From JAAYLC01 sp964636665 (GTDB lineage: Bacteria; Bacteroidota; Bacteroidia; Flavobacteriales; Flavobacteriaceae), in the NCBI GenBank assembly GCA_964636665.1, contig CAZWVT010000030.1, forward strand, positions 1 through 22,893: DNA of 22,893 nt, in the 5' to 3' direction. The notes under the pieces were generated by a model. It saw nothing but the letters and a program-made list of their open reading frames with translations. It did not search any database and had not been told where the DNA came from. Positions 16,257 to 22,893 of the stretch are shown here, in pieces. The number at the start of each line of letters is the position of its first letter. Within the stretch, counting starts at the first letter, position 1. A program made the translations under genes and the position numbers.

Positions 16257-17315
16257 ATGAATGTAAAAATTATCGGTGTCGGAAGCTATATTCCCGATCA
16301 AGTAGCCAAAAACGAGAGTTTTGACAAACACGAGTTTTATCACCAAGACGGTGTGCGCTATGATCAGGACAACGAAACGATTATCAAAAAGTTTAAAGCA
16401 ATTACCGGAATTGAAGAACGCCGCTATATTGGTTCAGATTCTAACAATTCGGACATGGCAAGTTATGCAGCCAAGAAAGCAATTGAAGATTCTAAAATAG
16501 ACAAAGAAACTTTAGATTACATCATTGTCGCTCACAATTACGGCGATGTTTATTCCGGAAGTTCCCAAAGCGATACGGTTCCAAGCATTGCGACCCGAGT
16601 GAAGCATACATTAAAAATTCAGAATCCGGAATGTGTGGCTTATGATCTTATTTTCGGTTGTCCGGGTTGGATAGAAGGCATGATTCAAGGATATGCATTT
16701 ATAAAAGCCAACATAGCCAAGAGATGTTTGGTAATCGGTTCTGAAACACTTTCAAGAGTAGTAGATCCGCACGACCGCGATTCGATGATATACAGTGACG
16801 GTGCCGGAGCTACGGTTATTGAAGCTACTGATGAAGAAGGAGGGATTCTTTCGCATTACAGTGCGACTTATGCGATGGACGAATCTCATTTCATCTATTT
16901 TGGTGAGAGTAATAATGCGGAAAAAAAAGATTCGCGCAAGTACATCAAAATGTACGGGCGAAAAATTTATGAATTTGCATTGAGTCATGTTCCGACTGCA
17001 ATGAAAATCTGTCTGGAAAAATCCGGACACACCATATCGGATATCAAAAAAATATTTTTACATCAGGCGAATGAAAAAATGGACGAGGCTATCTTAAAGA
17101 GATTTTACAGACTTTACGGACAAAATCCTCCGAAAGACATCATGCCGATGAGCATTGAGAAATTAGGAAACAGCAGTGTAGCCACGATTCCAACCTTGTT
17201 TGACCTCGTTCAGAAAAGGAATTTTACGGAGCATGCGTTAGAAACCGGGGATGTTGTTATTTTTGCCAGCGTAGGAGCCGGAATGAATATTAATGCTTTT
17301 GTGTATCAATTATAA
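16257..17315 (+). CDS. 3-oxoacyl-ACP synthase III (FabH-like) family protein
   Basis: This 352-residue thiolase-fold condensing enzyme keeps the full KAS III triad: C135 in IFGCPGW, H269 in FLHQANEK and N305 in EKLGNSSVAT. It ends with the usual GAGMNINAFVYQL-type loop. KAS III enzymes join an acyl-CoA starter to malonyl-ACP. The gene is outside a plsX-rpmF-accB setting and is followed by envelope genes, so it may be a second KAS III copy that makes special starters (for example branched or polyunsaturated chains) rather than the housekeeping fabH. Its longer N-terminal loop (FDKHEFYHQDGVRYDQDNET, about 23-42) is unlike E. coli FabH, which has about 317 residues. Family is certain, substrate unknown. 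Confidence 0.88.
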   Translation: MNVKIIGVGSYIPDQVAKNESFDKHEFYHQDGVRYDQDNETIIKKFKAITGIEERRYIGSDSNNSDMASYAAKKAIEDSKIDKETLDYIIVAHNYGDVYSGSSQSDTVPSIATRVKHTLKIQNPECVAYDLIFGCPGWIEGMIQGYAFIKANIAKRCLVIGSETLSRVVDPHDRDSMIYSDGAGATVIEATDEEGGILSHYSATYAMDESHFIYFGESNNAEKKDSRKYIKMYGRKIYEFALSHVPTAMKICLEKSGHTISDIKKIFLHQANEKMDEAILKRFYRLYGQNPPKDIMPMSIEKLGNSSVATIPTLFDLVQKRNFTEHALETGDVVIFASVGAGMNINAFVYQL

Positions 17316-17349
17316 GTTTTATATTTATTATTGATAAAATTTATTTGCC

Positions 17350-17760
17350 ATGAAAATAATTACCGTATTATTATTAGTTTCATTTTCTTGTTTCTCACAA
17401 ATAGAAAACAATTTGTTATTGCATTATAAATTTGATGGAAACACAAATGATGAAAGCGTAAATGGTTTTGATGGTATTTCTAATAATATCACATACACTA
17501 CCGATCGGTTTGACAATGCAAATTCTGCTGCTTATTTTAATGGAGTAGACAGTTTTATAGATATGCCTAATACAGCAGATCTTAAACCTCAATTACCGGT
17601 TTCTTTTTCATTTTGGATTAAATATGACAGTAGCGATTACCATCATCAAGAAGTTTTCAATACTTCATTTGAGGAAGATATAAGTTCGGGCATTTATTTC
17701 AATTCTCAAGTTTCAACCGGCAATTATGCCGTTATACATCCAATCAGGTTCTCATACTGA
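17350..17760 (+). pseudogene. LamG-domain secreted protein, N-terminal part broken at assembly gap
   Basis: The frame starts with a signal peptide (MKIITVLLLVSFSCFSQ) and continues as a LamG/concanavalin-like lectin domain: LLLHYKFDGNTNDES, AAYFNGVDSFIDMPN and SFSFWIKYDSS are typical strands. Such domains bind carbohydrates or proteins outside the cell. The LamG sequence runs to about NYAV (codons ending near 17730). From 17732 on the DNA is a copy of the 55 nt found after the gap, read in the wrong frame, and reaches a stop at 17758-17760. So the stop is probably an assembly artefact and not a mutation. The natural protein should continue through the rest of LamG to the sorting domain at 17887-18072. 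Confidence 0.7.
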
Positions 17761-17786
17761 TTTTCACCTAAATATATATGATAATA
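17732..17786. repeat. 55-nt direct repeat, left copy at gap edge
   Basis: These 55 nt, up to the last base before the Ns, are identical to 17887-17941, the first 55 nt after the Ns. A shared word at both contig ends of exactly this size is what a de Bruijn assembler with k near 55 leaves when two contigs meet at one graph node. The sequence encodes part of the T9SS sorting domain and fits only the right-hand copy's context. Confidence 0.9.
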
Positions 17787-17886
17787 NNNNNNNNNNNNNN
17801 NNNNNNNNNNNNNNNNNNNNNNNNNNNNNNNNNNNNNNNNNNNNNNNNNNNNNNNNNNNNNNNNNNNNNNNNNNNNNNNNNNNNNN
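17787..17886. other. Assembly gap of 100 Ns
   Basis: A run of exactly 100 Ns, the conventional length for a gap of unknown size, interrupts the LamG/T9SS gene. The true distance may be zero, or several hundred bases of missing coding sequence. Confidence 0.98.
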
Positions 17887-17941
17887 TTATACATCCAATC
17901 AGGTTCTCATACTGATTTTCACCTAAATATATATGATAATA
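17887..17941. repeat. 55-nt direct repeat, right copy
   Basis: This is identical to 17732-17786. Here the sequence is in its natural place, in frame with the T9SS sorting domain that follows. Confidence 0.9.
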
Positions 17942-18072
17942 TGGGAAGAAATATTTTATCTACACATTCCACAGACATTATGGATATCAAGCACTTATCC
18001 AATGGTCTTTATTTCTTAGAGTTTATCTCTGAAAACACCAAACAAACAAAAAAACTAATCGTTAATAGATAA
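17887..18072 (+). CDS. T9SS type A C-terminal sorting domain (3' end of the LamG gene)
   Basis: In the frame ending with TAA at 18070-18072 the sequence reads YIQSGSHTDFHLNIYDNMGR, then IMDIKHLSNGLYFLEFIS and KQTKKLIVNR. This is a canonical type A sorting domain of the type IX secretion system, with the D-x-x-G-R turn, the L-x-x-G-x-Y motif and the final basic strand. It must be the C-terminus of the LamG protein started at 17350, but it is one base out of frame with the left part if the two 55-nt copies are simply merged. The export domain tells that the LamG protein is secreted or attached at the cell surface. Confidence 0.8.
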   Translation, partial: LYIQSGSHTDFHLNIYDNMGRNILSTHSTDIMDIKHLSNGLYFLEFISENTKQTKKLIVNR

Positions 18073-18105
18073 ATAAGAATATTGCATTTTATAATAAGTT
18101 ATTAG

Positions 18106-19017
18106 TTGAGTCTCAAAAATATTTTCTATAGAATAATCTATAACCATCAAATCAATTTTCTTTTAAGAAATTTGATGTACCCGTTTCGTTCATTTCTCAA
18201 TCCGTCGTTTCAAATCCCTCTTTCCGGGATAATTACTTTAAAAACAGATTCGGGAAATATCAAAATATCAACTAACCAAACAAGTTATCTTACAAAACTT
18301 CTTTTCTGGAAAGGCTACAAAAATTTCGAATATTCAGAGATATTTGAAATTCTTTCTAAGAAGACAGACTCCTTTTTAGACATTGGAGCAAATATTGGTT
18401 ACTACTCCCTCCTCGCATCAAAAGCTAATCCACACATAAGAATATTCGCATTTGAACCTGCTTCAGGACCAAAATATTATTTAAATAAAAACATTCGCTT
18501 GAATAATTTAGAGAAAAATGTAACACCTATTGACTTGGCATTGTCCAGCGAAAGTAAAACAATTGATTTTTATGAAGTGAAAAGTACAAAGTACGAGCAT
18601 TTAGATAAAAATCTTTCAGGTGAACACAATGCAGGTACTAAAACAAAAACAAGAAATTTTGTTAAAACCACCGTACAAGGAATAAGTTTAGCTAATTTCA
18701 TAACCAACGAAAATATTCAAACAATCGATTTAATAAAAATTGATACTGAAGGAACCGAGGTGGATATTTTAGAATCAGGGAAAGAATTTATTGACAGGTT
18801 TAAACCCATCATTATTTGTGAAATGCTTTTCAATAAAACTGAAGGTTTATTGACTGATTTCTTTAAAAAGTTTGATTACGATTTCTATGTTCATACAAAA
18901 ACCGGATTGAAAAAGGTTGAAACACTACACAGATCAGTGGACGATGGAATTAGAAACTGTTTTTTTGTTCCAACGGAAAAAGTCAATTTAATCGTAGAAT
19001 TTGTTGTTAACAAATAA
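18106..19017 (+). CDS. FkbM family methyltransferase
   Basis: The 303-residue product is an S-adenosylmethionine-dependent methyltransferase of the FkbM family, which usually methylates sugar hydroxyls or related groups on surface polysaccharides and secondary metabolites. Motif I is LDIGANIGYYS (91-101), motif II contains FEP (116-118), and DLIKIDTEGTEVDILESG (208-225) is the FkbM signature. No ATG fits the full domain: the frame opens at TTG 18106, and the first in-frame ATG (18175) would remove 23 residues that include a basic N-terminal segment, which is possible but less natural. The following glycosyltransferase begins 5 nt after the stop, so the pair probably acts on one glycan, perhaps the surface sugar of exported proteins. 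Confidence 0.88.
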   Translation: MSLKNIFYRIIYNHQINFLLRNLMYPFRSFLNPSFQIPLSGIITLKTDSGNIKISTNQTSYLTKLLFWKGYKNFEYSEIFEILSKKTDSFLDIGANIGYYSLLASKANPHIRIFAFEPASGPKYYLNKNIRLNNLEKNVTPIDLALSSESKTIDFYEVKSTKYEHLDKNLSGEHNAGTKTKTRNFVKTTVQGISLANFITNENIQTIDLIKIDTEGTEVDILESGKEFIDRFKPIIICEMLFNKTEGLLTDFFKKFDYDFYVHTKTGLKKVETLHRSVDDGIRNCFFVPTEKVNLIVEFVVNK

Positions 19018-19022
19018 TTCAT

Positions 19023-19880
19023 TTGAATTTCCAAATTATCATACCCACCCATAACGAAGAAGCCTTTTTGGCAAAGACGCTTCAATCCATAGTGGAACAA
19101 ACGATTCTTCCAAATAAGATTATCGTTGTAAACGATTCTTCAACCGACGGAACTCAGGAAATAATAGATAGCTATTCGGGAAAATATCATTTTATAAAAG
19201 GCGTTTATCACGATTCCGAAAAAATACATTCCCCCGGAAATAAAGTAGTAGAAGCTTTTTATGCGGGATTCAAACACCTGCAAAATGACTTTGATTTAAT
19301 CGGAAAATTTGATGCCGACCTTATTTTACCTCCGGATTATTTCGAGAAAATTGTCGGTCTTTTTAAATCCGATTCTCAAATCGGATTGGCAAGCGGGCTT
19401 CTATATATTCGAAAAGGAGATGAATGGGTATTTGAAAACATCTCCGAAAAAGACAAAGTCCGCGGACCGATTAAACTCTATCGCAAAGCTTGTTTTAATG
19501 AAATTGGCGGATTGAAAAAAGCCATCGGCTGGGATACTGTCGATACGCTTTTGGCCACTTATCACGGATGGAAAACGGCAACGGACAAATCGCTACACGT
19601 AAAACACCTAAAACCCACCGGTGCTTCTTACACTAAAAATTCCCGATTCAAACAAGGAGAAGCTTTTTACCGCATGCGTTACGGATTTTTATTGACGTTT
19701 ATAGCAGCAGGCAAACTCACCTTAAGAAAAAGAGATTTCCTTTTTTTATTTGATACGCTCAAAGGATATTTTAAGGCCAAAAAAGACAATAAAGATTTTT
19801 TAGTAACTGAAGCCGAAGGCAAATTCATTCGAAACTATCGTCAAAAACGAATTTTATCAAAATTGTTTTTTAGAAACTAA
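19023..19880 (+). CDS. Family 2 glycosyltransferase
   Basis: This 285-residue GT-A fold enzyme begins IIIPTHNEEAF (5-15), followed by the nucleotide-binding VVNDSSTDGT (35-44) and the metal-binding DAD at 97-99. A later GWDTVDTLLATYHGWKT segment gives the acceptor-side ED-like loop. It would transfer a sugar from a nucleotide donor to a glycan acceptor at the cytosolic face of the membrane. No transmembrane helix is obvious. The start has to be TTG at 19023, since the strand-1 motif begins at once and no ATG lies near. It is coupled with the FkbM methyltransferase by a 5-nt gap, consistent with one short glycan-modification unit. Confidence 0.9.
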   Translation: MNFQIIIPTHNEEAFLAKTLQSIVEQTILPNKIIVVNDSSTDGTQEIIDSYSGKYHFIKGVYHDSEKIHSPGNKVVEAFYAGFKHLQNDFDLIGKFDADLILPPDYFEKIVGLFKSDSQIGLASGLLYIRKGDEWVFENISEKDKVRGPIKLYRKACFNEIGGLKKAIGWDTVDTLLATYHGWKTATDKSLHVKHLKPTGASYTKNSRFKQGEAFYRMRYGFLLTFIAAGKLTLRKRDFLFLFDTLKGYFKAKKDNKDFLVTEAEGKFIRNYRQKRILSKLFFRN

Positions 19881-19927
19881 AACAGATTGTAGCTCTGAAA
19901 TCCTTATTTTTACTGAAAAAAAGAAAA

Positions 19928-21016
19928 ATGAAACATCTTGTCAAAATACTTGCGTTTGTATTTATCTCCAATGTCTTTTATTCTTGTGGCACTTCACGAC
20001 AGACGTCAGTTATTTCAGCTTCTGACAAACCAAAAAACATCATCCTTCTCATCGGTGACGGAATGGGCTTAAGCCAAGTTTCCGCAGCGTATTTTTACAA
20101 AAGAGAAGGCACACCGAATTTTGAACAATTTACGGCCATCGGACTCAGTAAAACATCTTCATCCTCCGATTTAATTACAGATTCTGCCGCCGGTGCCACT
20201 GTATTTTCCACAGGCGTAAAAACCTATAACAACGCCATTGGGGTAAATGCGGATTCCACAGCTGTTCCTACCATAGTGGAGCATCTTATTCAAAGAAATT
20301 TCAGTACCGGACTTATTGCAACTTCAACCATACAACATGCGACTCCCGCTTCTTTTTATGCACACGTAAAACACCGCGATATGTATGAAGAAATAACTGA
20401 ATTCATTCCTTTTTCCGGAGTTGATTTTTTTGCCGGAGGCGGATTGAAGTTTTTTACCAACCGTGAAGATGGACGTAATCTTTTGGATGAATCTGCATCT
20501 GCCGGATATAAAATAATCACCGATACTTTGCCTGCAACCCCTTCAGACGAAATGGAACTCATCCTGCTTGCAGAAGACGCCATGCCGAAAATCCGAGAAG
20601 GACGCGGCGATTTTCTTCCCAGAGCTACTCAATTGGCATTGGATAAACTCTCTCAAAATAAAGATGGTTTTTTTCTGATGGTAGAAGGCAGTCAAATTGA
20701 CTGGGGAGGACATGCCAACGACGCGCCCTATTTAATTGAAGAATTGTTAGACTTTGACGAAGCCATTGGGGTTGCCTTGGAATTTGCCAAACAAAATGGA
20801 GAAACACTGGTTATCGTTACAGCCGACCATGAAACCGGAGGATTTACGCTTGCCGGCAATGAGAATTACAACGATTTGAATCCTGTATTTTCAACGACAG
20901 GGCATTCTGCTACTATGATTCCTGTTTTTGCCTTCGGTCCGGGCGCAGAACTTTTTGGCGGCATTTATGAAAACAATGAGATTTACCACAAAATGATGCA
21001 ATTGCTGGCTCCATAA
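19928..21016 (+). CDS. Alkaline phosphatase, lipoprotein
   Basis: The 362-residue protein is an alkaline phosphatase-superfamily phosphomonoesterase (PhoA-like). All signature elements are present: metal-binding IGDGMG (42-47), the nucleophile S86 in TDSAAGAT, HATPASFYAH (137-146), VEGSQIDWGGHAND (252-265), TADHETGG (298-305) and TGHSA (324-328). The signal peptide ends in FYSC with C20 as the likely lipidation site; residues after it (GTSRQT) lack the acidic export signal, so it may face the periplasm. It would release phosphate from organic phosphates. A Pho box could not be recognised in the 47 nt before the start. It is shorter than E. coli PhoA (about 470) but normal for the family in Bacteroidota. 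Confidence 0.93.
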   Translation: MKHLVKILAFVFISNVFYSCGTSRQTSVISASDKPKNIILLIGDGMGLSQVSAAYFYKREGTPNFEQFTAIGLSKTSSSSDLITDSAAGATVFSTGVKTYNNAIGVNADSTAVPTIVEHLIQRNFSTGLIATSTIQHATPASFYAHVKHRDMYEEITEFIPFSGVDFFAGGGLKFFTNREDGRNLLDESASAGYKIITDTLPATPSDEMELILLAEDAMPKIREGRGDFLPRATQLALDKLSQNKDGFFLMVEGSQIDWGGHANDAPYLIEELLDFDEAIGVALEFAKQNGETLVIVTADHETGGFTLAGNENYNDLNPVFSTTGHSATMIPVFAFGPGAELFGGIYENNEIYHKMMQLLAP

Positions 21017-21109
21017 ATCACAAACATATTTTAAATAGTACCAAATGCACGCATTTTTAATCAATTGAGTTTGTTTATTTTGTAATTTTAACCGCTTCAA
21101 AACCAACTT

Positions 21110-21847
21110 ATGAAATACCTTCATGACATTGGGTCATATTTTATAATGATGCGAAAGGTTTTTGCCAGTTTTACAAAACCTTTCGTCTTGCGTCAATTAA
21201 TCTTTAAAGAAATTGACGACCTCATTATAGGTTCCCTTGGCATCGTTTCATTTGTATCGCTTTTTGTCGGTGCCGTAGTATCGATTCAGACTGCTTTGAA
21301 TATGGACAACCCACTCATTCCTTCGAGTCTTATTGGTTTTGCTACACGACAATCTGTGATTTTGGAATTTGCTCCTACTTTCATATCCATTATCATGGCG
21401 GGAAAGGTAGGTTCTTTTATTACTTCGAGCATCGGTTCTATGCGGGTTACCGAACAAATAGATGCATTGGAAGTCATGGGAATCAACTCTTTGAATTATC
21501 TGGTTTTTCCTAAAATAATTGCTCTTTTGTTGTATCCGTTTGTCATTGCCATTTCAATGTTTTTAGGTGTATTCGGCGGATATATGGCCGGTGTTTACGG
21601 CGGATTTGCATCTTCTGAAGCTTTTATTCAAGGACTTCAAGACGATTTTATTCCATATCATTTGTTTTATGCATTTTTCAAGACCTTTATTTTTGCCTTG
21701 ATTCTTGCAACCGTTCCTTCATGGCAGGGATATTATATGCGTGGTGGCGCTTTGGAAGTAGGACGTGCAAGCACCAATTCCTTTGTGTGGACAAGCGTGC
21801 TTATCATTTTAGCCAATTATATCATAACCCAATTATTGCTAAGCTAA
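21110..21847 (+). CDS. mlaE: MlaE-type ABC transporter permease
   Basis: This 245-residue inner-membrane permease belongs to the MlaE/YrbE family, which moves phospholipids or other lipids between the membranes together with an MCE protein. Several hydrophobic helices are visible, and the conserved core EFAPTF, AGKVGSFITSSIGSMRVTEQ and IDALEVMGINSLNYLVFPKI is present. The last base of its stop codon is the first base of the next ATG (TAATG), so the permease and ATPase are translationally coupled. No MCE (MlaD) gene follows in the window. In Bacteroidota it may be elsewhere in the genome, so the direction and cargo of transport cannot be judged. Confidence 0.92.
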   Translation: MKYLHDIGSYFIMMRKVFASFTKPFVLRQLIFKEIDDLIIGSLGIVSFVSLFVGAVVSIQTALNMDNPLIPSSLIGFATRQSVILEFAPTFISIIMAGKVGSFITSSIGSMRVTEQIDALEVMGINSLNYLVFPKIIALLLYPFVIAISMFLGVFGGYMAGVYGGFASSEAFIQGLQDDFIPYHLFYAFFKTFIFALILATVPSWQGYYMRGGALEVGRASTNSFVWTSVLIILANYIITQLLLS

Positions 21848-22611
21848 TGATTAAAGTTGAAAACGTACATAAAAGTTTCGGGACTGAAAAAATTTTAAAA
21901 GGAATTACTACCGAATTTGATCGGGGAAAGACCAATTTGATTTTAGGACAAAGCGGTAGCGGAAAAACGGTTTTATTAAAGTGCCTCATCGGACTTTTTA
22001 CTCCTGAGCAAGGTGAAATTTATTACGGTGACCGGGCAATTCAGATTATGGACGATGACGAAAAAAGAAAATTGAGAGAAGAAATCGGGATGCTTTTTCA
22101 AGGAGGCGCATTGTTTGATTCAATGAATATTGAAGATAACGTCATGTTTCCGCTTCGCATGTTTACCAAACAACGAAAAAAGGAACGCTTAGAACGAGTC
22201 AATGAAGTTTTAAAACGCGTTAATTTAGACAATCTAAATAAAAAATTCCCTTCTGAAATAACCGGAGGAATGCAAACACGAGTTTCCATTGCTCGAGCCA
22301 TCGTAAACCGACCTAAATATTTATTCTGTGATGAACCCAATTCCGGACTCGACCCTAAAACAGCAACCTTAATTGACAATCTAATTCAGGAAATCACCCA
22401 CGAATACGATATGACAACTGTTGTGGTAACCCACGATATGAACTCGGTAATGGAAATCGGCGAAAAAATTGTGTTGTTAAAAAACGGGAAATTGGTATGG
22501 GAAGGTTCCAATGATAGAATTTTTAAAACCGATAATGAAGACGTCATCGACTTTGTTTATTCTTCAGATTTATTTAAAAAAATCAGGGAAGTACAATTAA
22601 AGGAGATGTAG
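21847..22611 (+). CDS. mlaF: MlaF-type ABC transporter ATPase
   Basis: I start at ATG 21847 (254 residues), which overlaps the permease stop by one base; a longer frame from 21721 would add residues that belong to the permease gene's other frame. Walker A is GQSGSGKT (34-41), Q85 lies in the Q-loop, Walker B is KYLFCDE (157-163) and the switch histidine is H196 in VVVTHDM. The ABC signature reads ITGGMQ (138-143), where most MlaF proteins have LSGGM, so Thr replaces the usual Ser. The ATPase drives the lipid transporter formed with the neighbouring MlaE permease. Function is expected to be intact because Thr keeps the hydroxyl group. Confidence 0.93.
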   Translation: MIKVENVHKSFGTEKILKGITTEFDRGKTNLILGQSGSGKTVLLKCLIGLFTPEQGEIYYGDRAIQIMDDDEKRKLREEIGMLFQGGALFDSMNIEDNVMFPLRMFTKQRKKERLERVNEVLKRVNLDNLNKKFPSEITGGMQTRVSIARAIVNRPKYLFCDEPNSGLDPKTATLIDNLIQEITHEYDMTTVVVTHDMNSVMEIGEKIVLLKNGKLVWEGSNDRIFKTDNEDVIDFVYSSDLFKKIREVQLKEM

Positions 22612-22893
22612 TTAGTTCTGCGCAAGATAAACTTTCCAACAATGCAACCGACCTATTTACAAGCTCCCGCACGATTGCTTCGTTTGCTTTACCGTTCCTT
22701 TCTTAACGCACTATTTTTCCCAACCAAAAACAGAAAGCTTTTTCGCCATTCCCTTTTCTATGTTTTTTCAACCACAGGTGAAATATGAAAAAAGCAACTG
22801 ACAAAAACAAAACTTTGTCTGTACATTATAAAAAAAAAGCCAAGCATATTGAATTAAACTTGTGCATATTATTTACAAAAGCTATGCTTATTT
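22612..22893. other. Non-coding right end of window
   Basis: I see no convincing gene in these 282 nt. A 48-codon frame at 22642-22788 (plus strand) has no recognisable family and no upstream promoter box. Two weak dyads occur: GACAAA/TTTGTC (22800-22805 and 22814-22819) and AAGCATA/TATGCTT (22842-22848 and 22883-22889). Either may belong to the 3' end of the transporter transcript or to the start of the next gene, which is outside the window. Confidence 0.5.

Noticed and set aside
21043..21056. AAATGC/GCATTT dyad after the phosphatase gene as a terminator
   Set aside because: The stem is only 5 bp with a 4-nt loop and a short T run, too weak to call.
21721..21846. Longer MlaF start with 42 extra residues
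   Set aside because: That segment is the permease gene read in another frame. The ATG at 21847 overlaps the permease stop and begins the usual MIKVENVHKSFG sequence.
22642..22788. 48-codon plus-strand frame after mlaF
   Set aside because: It is short and basic, matches no family I know, has no promoter box, and lies in a stretch with irregular composition. I treat it as chance.

Overview
The window looks like a chromosomal piece of a Flavobacteriia-type Bacteroidota. The evidence is the AT-rich sequence, the TAnnTTTG-type -7 boxes with no clear Shine-Dalgarno sites, a type IX secretion (T9SS) C-terminal sorting domain on a secreted peptidase and on a LamG protein, a lipoprotein carrying the C-x-K-(D/E)2 surface-export signal, and the family make-up of the housekeeping genes. 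It is a draft assembly: 100 Ns lie at 17787-17886 and the two sides of that gap share an identical 55-nt sequence.

Layout. (1) 1-2886, minus strand: part of a type I restriction-modification locus. The order of transcription is a phospholipase-D-like putative nuclease, a short stub that may be the N-terminus of a lost DUF1016/YhcG gene, the hsdM methyltransferase, and a RhuM-family gene cut by the window edge. hsdS and hsdR are not in view. (2) 2887-3372: a non-coding, repeat-rich spacer with a strong minus-strand terminator and a 27-codon membrane-protein-like remnant. (3) 3373-5386, minus strand: a four-gene group of small envelope proteins, namely DUF417 (RclC/YkgB-like), an unknown secreted protein, DoxX and a periplasmic DsrE-like protein. 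It suggests a redox, sulfur or reactive-chlorine stress module, but the function is inferred. (4) 5596-9286, plus strand: the purK-purE-M3 oligopeptidase operon, closed by a bidirectional terminator. (5) 9359-11957, minus strand: a surface lipoprotein with a DUF2135-like domain, and a T9SS-exported M28 aminopeptidase. (6) 12033-16033, plus strand: an ECF sigma factor with a small Cys/His-rich partner, then gcvP (glycine cleavage P-protein) with a perfect terminator hairpin. (7) 16257-19880, plus strand: a FabH-like ketoacyl synthase, a LamG/T9SS protein broken by the assembly gap, an FkbM methyltransferase and a GT2 glycosyltransferase. The last two lack plausible ATG starts and appear to use TTG. 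(8) 19928-22611, plus strand: a lipoprotein alkaline phosphatase, then an MlaE/MlaF-type lipid-transport ABC pair.

Most of the window is ordinary core metabolism and envelope genes. The places worth a second look are the restriction-modification locus with its unusual accessory genes, the DUF417-unknown-DoxX-DsrE cluster with the structured spacer beyond it, and the misjoined LamG/T9SS gene. I did not find a clearly new multi-gene system that the sequence alone can prove.
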